A stretch of DNA of 15,803 bases from Candidatus Staskawiczbacteria bacterium RIFOXYD1_FULL_32_13 (GTDB lineage: Bacteria; Patescibacteriota; Minisyncoccia; Minisyncoccales; Staskawiczbacteraceae). The stretch lies in the NCBI GenBank assembly GCA_001820485.1, contig MHPU01000007.1, positions 1 through 15,803 of the forward strand, written 5' to 3'. Position numbers and translations under genes: made by a program. This document shows positions 1 through 5,948 of this stretch, one piece after another; positions within the stretch are counted from its first letter, which is position 1; every line of letters starts with the position of its first letter. The notes under the pieces are model-generated. The model was given only the letters and a program-made list of their open reading frames with translations, did not search any database and was not told the origin of the DNA.

Positions 1-54
1 AAATCCAACAATAATTATTAAGAACAGAATTATAAAAACAATTGTTTTTTTCAT
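1..54 (-). CDS. N-terminus of an unknown secreted or membrane protein (cut by window edge)
   Basis: An ATG at 54-52 on the minus strand opens a frame that runs without a stop to the window edge. The 18 visible residues (MKKTIVFIILFLIIIVGF) are two lysines followed by an unbroken hydrophobic run, which is the form of a signal peptide or first membrane helix. An AGGG lies about 10 bases upstream of the ATG as a weak possible ribosome binding site. The gene diverges from the small RNA promoter at 73-100. The rest of the protein is outside the window, so no function can be given. A chance AT-rich frame of this length is possible, hence moderate confidence. Confidence 0.5.
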   Translation of the reverse strand, partial: MKKTIVFIILFLIIIVGF

Positions 55-72
55 AGTATTTTATCCCTGCCC

Positions 73-100
73 TTGACAAGGATGTTTAATTTGATATAAT
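73..100 (+). promoter_or_regulatory. Consensus sigma70-type promoter of the small RNA
   Basis: A perfect -35 hexamer TTGACA (73-78) and a perfect -10 hexamer TATAAT (95-100) are separated by 16 bases. Transcription would start near G107. It is the best promoter seen in the window and is followed about 40 bases later by a strong intrinsic terminator, so its product should be a short RNA. Confidence 0.85.
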
Positions 101-106
101 TAATTT

Positions 107-181
107 GCTTATCAGATGCTGTCATGTTCTATGATTGGAACCGGAAATAACATCTTCAATTTTTGGAGGTGTTATTTTTTT
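107..181 (+). ncRNA. Small RNA with anticodon-arm antisense and variable-arm copy of the neighbouring tRNA-like gene
   Basis: This approximately 75-nt transcript is predicted from a consensus promoter (73-100) and a 12-bp intrinsic terminator (146-181). Bases 108-119 (CTTATCAGATGC) are the exact reverse complement of 246-257, the anticodon arm of the tRNA-like RNA downstream. After a 6-base spacer (120-125), bases 126-132 (GTTCTAT) repeat the start of the tRNA variable arm (264-270) in direct orientation, and there too the spacing is 6 bases. In the small RNA this part forms its own hairpin, 126-130 with 137-141. It therefore looks like a copy of the anticodon/variable-arm segment with the 12-base anticodon part inverted. 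A function as antisense RNA against the tRNA is inference. A short frame inside it (124-150) encodes only eight residues and lacks a ribosome binding site. Confidence 0.65.
146..181 (+). terminator. Intrinsic terminator of the small RNA
   Basis: The strand 146-157 (AATAACATCTTC) pairs along its full 12 bases with 165-176 (GGAGGTGTTATT), allowing two U-G pairs. The loop is 7 nt and a T tract runs to 181. The wobble pairs work only in the plus-strand RNA, which fixes the direction. Confidence 0.85.
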
Positions 182-193
182 GTATAAATATGT

Positions 194-199
194 TATAAT
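194..199 (+). promoter_or_regulatory. -10 box for the tRNA-like gene
   Basis: TATAAT at 194-199 would place the transcript start near 205-206, giving an 11-base leader before the tRNA body at 217. No good -35 hexamer is visible at the right distance; that region overlaps the tail of the preceding terminator. The call rests on the -10 box and its position alone. Confidence 0.45.
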
Positions 200-216
200 T
201 GATTTGCGGAGACGTG

Positions 217-305
217 GGAGGCTGAAACCAAACGGTTTTTGGTCGGCATCTGATAAGTGCTCGGTTCTATAACAATAGAACGTGGTTCGACCCCACCTGC
301 CTCCG
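217..305 (+). tRNA. Allo-tRNA-like RNA, 8/4 acceptor/T layout, long variable arm, anticodon GAU
   Basis: Bases 217-305 fold into a cloverleaf with every base used. The acceptor is 217-224 with 297-304 (8 bp, one T-T mismatch), and the discriminator is G305. The D stem is 6 bp, 227-232 with 238-243, loop CGGTT. The anticodon stem is 245-249 with 257-261, loop CTGATAA, so C32 U33 and anticodon GAU. The variable arm has 7 bp, 264-270 with 275-281. The T stem has 4 bp, 282-285 with 293-296, and the loop is the canonical TTCGACC. Linker AA replaces the usual U8. A 6-bp D stem with a CGG-type loop, G73, a long variable arm and a lengthened acceptor are tRNA-Sec traits, but the anticodon is not UCA. 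The 8/4 layout and Ser/Sec-like body match published allo-tRNAs, which are charged with serine. Serine charging here is inference. CCA is not encoded. A competing stem, 206-211 with 301-306, is also possible. Confidence 0.6.
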
Positions 306-313
306 CACTAAAG

Positions 314-341
314 AATCTGTTATAATCTCGACAGATTTTTT
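314..341 (+). terminator. Intrinsic terminator after the tRNA-like gene
   Basis: AATCTGT (314-320) pairs with ACAGATT (331-337) around a 10-nt loop, followed directly by a T run to 341. On the minus strand the hairpin lacks a T tract, so it serves the plus-strand RNA gene rather than the zinc protein gene that ends at 347. Confidence 0.75.
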
Positions 342-346
342 AGTTA

Positions 347-2047
347 TTAAGCCACTTCATTATTATAGCACGTTTCGCAATAAACAATCTCAGGTCTATC
401 GGGAGCATAACTTGTTTCAAATTCGTTTGTGCATTCCGGTTTCATGCATTTTCTATGCCAGAGTTTGTATGAATTTCGTTTTTTTAATCTAGTTGAAAGC
501 CTGCAATAAAAACATCTATGAGGAATAGGTACTTGCATTCTTCTATATAAAGTAAGTTCAGCTTCTGTTATTTTATAATTTCTTTCGCAATCAATGCATT
601 GTAAAATTTCTTTTGTGATTTGATCTTTTACATCATCTATTACTTCAGGAATACTTTCTGACTTAATAGTTTCTTTGCCTTTTGTCAGTTGAAATGAATC
701 TTGCCATTTCCAATTATTTTTAAAGACCTCTTCTCTTGTCATTGGGAATTGCTCTTGAGCAATTGTCTCATTATAACCAAAATATGAAAGTTCTGTAGGA
801 TAGAATTCTCCAAATTTATATTTTACTCCCCTACTATCTGTATACGGATTATTATTCATATCTTGAATAATTTGAGCTCTCAATTTTTCAAATTCTTCTT
901 TACTATATTGCTTATTTAAAATACAATATTCAGCGTTTCGTAAACTAGCACATCCAAACAAATCATGAGAAGTATGACAATGATGTGCATATTGCACATT
1001 CTGACTTTTCCATGTAAAAATTCCAAACAAATTTCTACTTGAATGATCGGACGTTATACCTTCGTAACACTCTGAAAGCTCTCCACTACACACAAGATCA
1101 TAAGAATCCTTCGGACTATCACTATTTTCAATCCACTTATCATTTTCAGGTCTTTGCACATTAAAGCAGCTTTTAGAATTTTTACCATTAATAAGAAAAT
1201 CTCCCGTACAGTTATAACAATTTTTGTTGTTTGCAAACTTACGTGGAATAGTCAAAATAAATTCTTCAAATTCTTTTTTTGCTCTTTCAGATTCCAACCA
1301 AGTACTAATTTTATATGAATCAACAATTTTTTCATATTCTTCCTTGGTATATTGCTCATTCCTAAAACAATACTTTTTATGACGCAACCCCCCGCACATA
1401 AAACAATTGCTACAGTCTTTACAATCAAATAAAAAAGCACTATCTAAACAAGAAGTACAATTTTGTGACCATTTTACTCTAGAACAAAGCTCAAGTTGTA
1501 ATCCCTCATATATTAAATCGCAGAAATCCAAAATATTTGTACAATCAACAATATCCTTGCCTGCAATAATATAAGAAGTGTAAAGTACATTTTCAATTTT
1601 CCATGCCGAAAAAACCATATAACAATTTTTAGAAAATGCAAAATCGTGCGTATATTCTGAATTTACACTGCCTATCCCATCGTCGTTTACCAAACCTAAA
1701 ATTGGAACTCTTTGGATAAGTTCTTTTATTTGTACAAAAAACGGTTTTGTAGAATCATAATCAACTCCATAATCTCGTGGGTTCCATTTATCTGACCACC
1801 AGCATTTATTACAATAGACTGTCATTTTTGATTCTGGAGAAAATAATGTAACAACAGATTTTCCGCACAATTTACAATTACTGGTACATAAATTAAAATC
1901 ATTTCTCCAAGACAATCTTCTCTGCTTCCTACACTCTGGACAAAAGGTTGGCGGTGGAACTTTTATTTTTTCGTAAAATGCAAAATCATCGGGTTCAATA
2001 ATAAAGTCCTTTTTACAATTTTGGCATACCTTAATTTCTTGATTCAT
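347..2047 (-). CDS. Large Cys-rich zinc-ribbon / treble-clef protein, function unknown
   Basis: This 566-residue soluble protein has no visible signal peptide. It has zinc-knuckle CxxC pairs at both ends. The N-terminal module is C8-C11, C36-C39 (FCPECR), C58-C61 and C79-C82. The C-terminal module is C484-C487, C512-C515 (RCFYCR), C534-C539 and C557-C560. The two ends are clear copies: both read CxxC, an acidic stretch, Y-(E/R)-(K/R)-(I/M)-x-V-P-x-P, CxxCR, then R-x-x-RN. Between them are two more Cys-rich repeats ending in YC...N-x-QY-(T/S)-KEE-(Y/F)-EK, near 195-242 and 354-391. Multi-zinc proteins of this type are common and uncharacterised in candidate phyla radiation genomes. It is last in the minus-strand run, four bases after a CaCA exchanger. 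Metal binding is a safe inference; nucleic-acid or protein binding is possible. No catalytic motif was recognised. Confidence 0.85.
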   Translation of the reverse strand: MNQEIKVCQNCKKDFIIEPDDFAFYEKIKVPPPTFCPECRKQRRLSWRNDFNLCTSNCKLCGKSVVTLFSPESKMTVYCNKCWWSDKWNPRDYGVDYDSTKPFFVQIKELIQRVPILGLVNDDGIGSVNSEYTHDFAFSKNCYMVFSAWKIENVLYTSYIIAGKDIVDCTNILDFCDLIYEGLQLELCSRVKWSQNCTSCLDSAFLFDCKDCSNCFMCGGLRHKKYCFRNEQYTKEEYEKIVDSYKISTWLESERAKKEFEEFILTIPRKFANNKNCYNCTGDFLINGKNSKSCFNVQRPENDKWIENSDSPKDSYDLVCSGELSECYEGITSDHSSRNLFGIFTWKSQNVQYAHHCHTSHDLFGCASLRNAEYCILNKQYSKEEFEKLRAQIIQDMNNNPYTDSRGVKYKFGEFYPTELSYFGYNETIAQEQFPMTREEVFKNNWKWQDSFQLTKGKETIKSESIPEVIDDVKDQITKEILQCIDCERNYKITEAELTLYRRMQVPIPHRCFYCRLSTRLKKRNSYKLWHRKCMKPECTNEFETSYAPDRPEIVYCETCYNNEVA

Positions 2048-2051
2048 AGGT

Positions 2052-3224
2052 TTATGCGGTTAGAAAATAATTTTTTAGTTTTGAAATTTGCCAAATTAGA
2101 ACTGAATTCAATGCTAAAATTATTACAAAAATTAAAATTAAGGCATTTCCTCCCAAAAATATACCGCCCATTACAGCTACTATTGAAGCACCCATAGTGG
2201 TCACAATATTATCCATGGCTACACCAACTAAAGCATCTCCAATTCTGCCTTTGGGGTTTACTGTAAAATTATGTACTACAATCATTTCCCCAATGCATCC
2301 AATTATTCCAGCTAAAACTCCAGCTATCACAAATGGCATTCCTGTAATTTCGCAAAAACTTTGAACAGATTTTACCATAGATTCTGCTGTAAAAAGTATA
2401 GAAATTCCAGATGCTAATAAAATCATTAATATTACCCAAGTTGATTTTTTGGAATAATATCTTTCATCTTTTTCAGCTTGCTTCCCCACAATGTGGCTTC
2501 TTTTTGTTTTTCTAAAAGAATACATTGCAATAATGCATAAAGCTAAAATTACGCCTCCAACAGGTTTAATTAATTGGTATAGATCTCCCTGCATGTTTTC
2601 TGGAGGATTTTGTACTTTTCCAAAAATAACCATAGTAATAGCAACTACTGCAGTTAGTATGGTTAATACATTTAAAATATCAACAGATGAGTCAATTTCT
2701 TTTAAAGATGGCTTGCTTTGATGGTCTTTCATTGGAATAACTATGCCAAAAGCTTTTGTGCCTGGAAGCATTAATACATTTTTCTCTTTTTTGTTAGCTA
2801 GATTTTGTCTAAAAACACACCAAACAGCATGAGCTATATTGTAAATATTAGATCCAAAAGTAGTTGCTGCAGCTATAATAGCAAAATTAATAGCTAAAGC
2901 ATAATCTTCTTTTACTAAACTTAAAGAAATAATAGCAGCTACTATTCCTAAAACCATATCAGGAAAAGCAGTTCCTAAAGATTGCAGTAGTCCTGAGGCA
3001 ATTTTTGTTCTTTCGCTTAAGATTTCTGTAGTTTCTTCAATAATCTCAGCTACACCTTTTAGCACAAAAAACCCTCCAAATCCAAGAATTATAATTATGC
3101 TTGCCATTCTTATTAAAATTGAATTTGGTTCTTCTATAAAGTGCTCTAAATAAAATCTTAAAAATAAAGCTGTTATAACAAAACTCAATAACTTTACAAA
3201 TCTATTTTTAAATATATTTTTCAT
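2052..3224 (-). CDS. Divergent CaCA-family cation exchanger (Na+/Ca2+ exchanger-like)
   Basis: This 390-residue inner-membrane protein has about ten hydrophobic segments. The two alpha repeats of the Ca2+/cation antiporter superfamily can be seen but are altered. The first has GTAFPD (84-89) in place of GTS(L/M)PE and GSNIYN (124-129). The second has a G-x-x-GE motif (309-313) and, where GSNxxN is expected, the AMDNIV stretch (337-342). The acidic residues D89 and E313 occupy the ion-binding positions. A charged cytoplasmic linker (about 237-262) separates the halves. It is more divergent than the YrbG-type exchanger at 4978-5940, so the transported ion is uncertain. It lies 5 bases after the CorA-like gene and 4 bases before the zinc protein gene, consistent with one transcript. 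Confidence 0.75.
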   Translation of the reverse strand: MKNIFKNRFVKLLSFVITALFLRFYLEHFIEEPNSILIRMASIIIILGFGGFFVLKGVAEIIEETTEILSERTKIASGLLQSLGTAFPDMVLGIVAAIISLSLVKEDYALAINFAIIAAATTFGSNIYNIAHAVWCVFRQNLANKKEKNVLMLPGTKAFGIVIPMKDHQSKPSLKEIDSSVDILNVLTILTAVVAITMVIFGKVQNPPENMQGDLYQLIKPVGGVILALCIIAMYSFRKTKRSHIVGKQAEKDERYYSKKSTWVILMILLASGISILFTAESMVKSVQSFCEITGMPFVIAGVLAGIIGCIGEMIVVHNFTVNPKGRIGDALVGVAMDNIVTTMGASIVAVMGGIFLGGNALILIFVIILALNSVLIWQISKLKNYFLTA

Positions 3225-3229
3225 AATTT

Positions 3230-4414
3230 TTACTGAAAGTCTTTAATTTTAAATTTTCTGTTATATACAAATATTTTTAAAAAGAAATAAAATAATAATG
3301 CAACTGCTGCAATAATAACAATTACTACAAATGAATGTATAAAAGTATTTGGCCATCTTTCTTCCCATGGAAAGGCAATGTTCATGCCAAAAAAACTTGT
3401 GATAGCAGCTAATAAAGAAACAAATTTAAGAGTGCTTAATTCTCTCTGGATGCTTTCTTGCGATAATGAGTCTAGTAGATTTAAAGTATTGTTTGCATAT
3501 TCAATTGTTATTTCCCATAAATCTTTGATATATTTGATATCTCCTATTAAATTTTGAGTTCTGTTTATTTTTAAGTTATTTAATTCTTTTATTTCTTCTT
3601 TTGATTCTAATTCTTTTCTAGTTTCAATAATATCTGACATTTGATTGATTCTAGCTTTTGTTAAAGATAATGTTTTTAAATATCCATTTATTTGTTCTCT
3701 TATAGCTGGAAAATCCTTATATGCTATTTCTTTTGCTTCTCTTACAAGATCTATTTTTTCCCATATCTCTCTATGTATATTTAAACAGTTTGCTAGATAT
3801 AATGAAAGTTCTTTTAAAAATATTATATCTTGCAAAAGTGTTTCAAATTTCCCGTCTTCTTTTGCGCCATCTAAATTTATTATATTTGTATCTTCTCCAA
3901 AAAAAACTTCAATTTTTCCATATTTATTCTCAGAATATATTTCGAGATTTTCTTTTTTAATAAATTCCAAAGCATCTTCTTTTGGGCAATCTCTTAAGGT
4001 AATTATTGTAGGATAAACCTCTCTTATATCTTGTAGTTGTTTTGGAAGGGGAGCGCCAAGTGAAAATAAATATTTGATTGCCGGAGAGAATTTTTCAAGA
4101 AAGAATTTTTCTAGATCTAATCGGGTATTTTGAAAATTCTTATTAGATATCTCATTTTTAGATTTTAGCATTATTATGCCTTCTTCCGATATTGAAATAT
4201 CACATTCTTTGCAGGAAGCTTTTATTATATCTATTTTTTCATCTTTAATAAATTCAACCTTATCTATTACTAGTACTTCTTTAAAAGCTTTTAATTTTTT
4301 GGCCTCAAGTCCAATGACAGATGACTCAGCTGAATTAAGAAATTTATAGATTTCTTTTAAATGTATTGAGGCTCTTGGTATCCAAGTGCCTATATAAATA
4401 TTCTCAATTTTCAT
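3230..4414 (-). CDS. CorA-like divalent cation channel (Mg2+/Co2+ transporter family)
   Basis: This 394-residue protein has a long charged, helical cytoplasmic region (about 1-325) and two C-terminal membrane helices (about 328-347 and 360-381). The family signature GMN is at 343-345, at the end of the first helix (SFFGMNI). CorA proteins form pentamers that pass Mg2+ or Co2+ through the membrane. The periplasmic loop reads IAFPWEERWPN instead of the usual MPE-type sequence, which may alter selectivity. The long helix before the first membrane segment (about 215-325) matches the family stalk. The N-terminal half is not recognisably conserved. The gene lies between two cation exchanger genes, 5 bases before the second, and follows the stop-interrupted gene by 5 bases. 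The family call is firm; the ion specificity is not. Confidence 0.8.
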   Translation of the reverse strand: MKIENIYIGTWIPRASIHLKEIYKFLNSAESSVIGLEAKKLKAFKEVLVIDKVEFIKDEKIDIIKASCKECDISISEEGIIMLKSKNEISNKNFQNTRLDLEKFFLEKFSPAIKYLFSLGAPLPKQLQDIREVYPTIITLRDCPKEDALEFIKKENLEIYSENKYGKIEVFFGEDTNIINLDGAKEDGKFETLLQDIIFLKELSLYLANCLNIHREIWEKIDLVREAKEIAYKDFPAIREQINGYLKTLSLTKARINQMSDIIETRKELESKEEIKELNNLKINRTQNLIGDIKYIKDLWEITIEYANNTLNLLDSLSQESIQRELSTLKFVSLLAAITSFFGMNIAFPWEERWPNTFIHSFVVIVIIAAVALLFYFFLKIFVYNRKFKIKDFQ

Positions 4415-4419
4415 ATTTT

Positions 4420-4755
4420 TTATTTTAATTTTTTGCCAAGCATTTTTTCTACATAATTTTTAAATTCTCTGTTATCAGGTCCTTTAAATCTTTGCGTTGC
4501 ATCCCATGGATTTATAAACTCTCCAGTTTCAATATCTCTGCCCTTTCGGAATTTTGGGCCCCACTCTCTTTTCCATTTTGTTTCAAGTTCTTGCTTTGAA
4601 ACCCTGCCATCTCGAGTAATTGTTTTGTCATTTAATATTAATTTATCAATTTTGGCTTTGTCTTCTAAACTAAAATCTTCAGCTCTTGTAGATTTATAAC
4701 CTACGCCTCTGTTGATTGCTTTTTTTAGGTCTCTTTTTAATTCAAAAACGCTTTT
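4420..4755 (-). pseudogene. Open continuation of the 63-aa gene beyond an in-frame TAA; no start codon of its own
   Basis: Directly after the TAA at 4758-4756 the same frame stays open for 111 codons to a TAA at 4422-4420. This stretch has no ATG, GTG or TTG near its start; the only ATG is close to the end. It therefore cannot be translated alone from a usual start. Its composition looks like real protein: many Lys/Glu/Arg, and a Trp-rich part with KWKREWGPKF and NPWDATQRFKGPDNREF. Together with the 63-aa part it would make a protein of about 175 residues. A nonsense mutation, a base error in the sequence, or stop readthrough could each explain it. I do not recognise the family. It ends 5 bases before the CorA-like gene. 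Confidence 0.6.
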
Positions 4756-4947
4756 TTAATTATTATTACCATAGGTAATATTAAATTGTGAATTATCATC
4801 AATTGGCCCAGTTGAATGTATGGCATTGGGCTTTTGCATTATCCTTTGTCTTGGGGATAATTCAGAACCTCTAACTATATTTTTTGATGGAGGGGTTGGC
4901 CTACTTGGGGGCATTGATGGTATATTGGGTCTTGATATCATTATCAT
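4756..4947 (-). CDS. Small Pro-rich protein, or N-terminal part of a stop-interrupted gene
   Basis: This 63-residue frame starts MIMISRPN; a second Met two codons later could also serve. The first 25 residues are rich in Pro and Ser (PSMPPSRPTPPSK), and the rest is polar and probably unstructured. It ends in Asn-Asn-Asn then TAA, and the same frame continues open for 111 codons. It is therefore probably the first third of a larger, disrupted protein rather than a complete small gene. It sits 30 bases after the YrbG-type exchanger gene in the same direction. No ribosome binding site is visible. Function unknown. Confidence 0.5.
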   Translation of the reverse strand: MIMISRPNIPSMPPSRPTPPSKNIVRGSELSPRQRIMQKPNAIHSTGPIDDNSQFNITYGNNN

Positions 4948-4977
4948 AATTTTAAATTTTAATTAATAATAATTTTT

Positions 4978-5940
4978 CTAACCTCGGAAAATTAAATAAA
5001 TAATATAAATAATATAAAATAAAATAAAGCATACACCCTGCCATCTTTCAAGAATATGTTTTTTACCAATAAACAAGAAAGCAAAAAGTGCCGTAGTTGC
5101 AAAAACTGTCATAAAAACATCAATCATCATTATGCTTGAAAATGGTAATGGTTTTATTATTGCAGAGACTCCTAAAATCCAAAATATATTAAATATGTTT
5201 GACCCCACAACATTGCCAACTGCAATGTCAACATTTTTTTTATACGCAGCTACAGCTGAAGTGGCTAGTTCTGGCAAAGATGTTCCTACAGCCACAACAG
5301 TTAGCCCAATTAGTGCTTGGCTAACTCCAAAGCTACTTGCAAAAGCTACAGCACCGTCCACAATCCATTTCCCACCAAAAGTTAACCCAATTAATCCTGC
5401 TATGATCATTAAAGTTGATTTTAATGGAGAATAAATTTTTGGTTCTTTTTCTTGTGTTTCGTTGGCACCAGTTTTGCTAATGCTAAATATATAATACATA
5501 AATATTATAAAAAAGCTAAGCAAGATAAATCCATCAATTCTGGTTATAGCAGAATAGCTAGTTTTATCAAGGAAAACATCATTAGCCATTATAGCTAAGA
5601 CAATTACAGCTAAAAAACTAAAAGGAATTTCTTTCCATGCAGTTCCTTTTTTAACTGCTAAAGGATAGATTATAGCTGAAACTCCAAGAATTAATAAAAT
5701 ATTTGCAATATTACTTCCTAAAATGTTTCCAATTGCAATATCTGTATTTCCATTAATACTGGCAAAAATATTTACTATTAATTCTGGCATTGAAGTGCCA
5801 AAAGAAACAATTGTAAGTCCAATAACTAAAGCTGAAATGCCAAATTTTTTCGCTACAGAAGAAGCACCGTCAACTAAAAGGTCAGCTCCTTTAATTAAAA
5901 AGAAAAAACCAATAACAAATAATATATAAGTTAAAATCAT
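4978..5940 (-). CDS. YrbG-type CaCA cation antiporter (Ca2+/Na+ : H+ exchange)
   Basis: This 320-residue inner-membrane protein has the normal length and ten-helix pattern of the bacterial YrbG group. Both alpha repeats are nearly consensus: GTSMPE (48-53) with GSNIAN (75-80), and GTSLPE (219-224) with GSNIFN (246-251). The glutamates in GTSxPE and the asparagines in GSNxxN are the ion ligands in this family. The two halves are related by duplication and joined by a polar loop (about 155-172). The family exchanges Ca2+ or other cations for Na+ or H+. The gene starts 8 bases after recO and heads a cluster with a CorA-like channel and a second, divergent exchanger. This suggests a divalent-cation homeostasis group. 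The exact ion is not determined by sequence. Confidence 0.9.
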   Translation of the reverse strand: MILTYILFVIGFFFLIKGADLLVDGASSVAKKFGISALVIGLTIVSFGTSMPELIVNIFASINGNTDIAIGNILGSNIANILLILGVSAIIYPLAVKKGTAWKEIPFSFLAVIVLAIMANDVFLDKTSYSAITRIDGFILLSFFIIFMYYIFSISKTGANETQEKEPKIYSPLKSTLMIIAGLIGLTFGGKWIVDGAVAFASSFGVSQALIGLTVVAVGTSLPELATSAVAAYKKNVDIAVGNVVGSNIFNIFWILGVSAIIKPLPFSSIMMIDVFMTVFATTALFAFLFIGKKHILERWQGVCFILFYIIYIIYLIFRG

Positions 5941-5948
5941 AATTTTTT

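Noticed and set aside
124..150. Eight-residue leader peptide MFYDWNRK before a terminator, as in attenuation
   Set aside because: No ribosome binding site, no run of one amino acid, and the downstream gene is an RNA gene with its own -10 box.
217..305. tRNA-Sec (selC)
   Set aside because: Many features fit (8-bp acceptor, 6-bp D stem, G73, long variable arm), but the anticodon loop is CTGATAA, so the anticodon is GAU and not UCA, and the T stem has 4 bp instead of 5.
3645..4016. 123-aa plus-strand frame
   Set aside because: It lies entirely antisense to the CorA-like gene, which has clear family motifs; there are no independent start signals.
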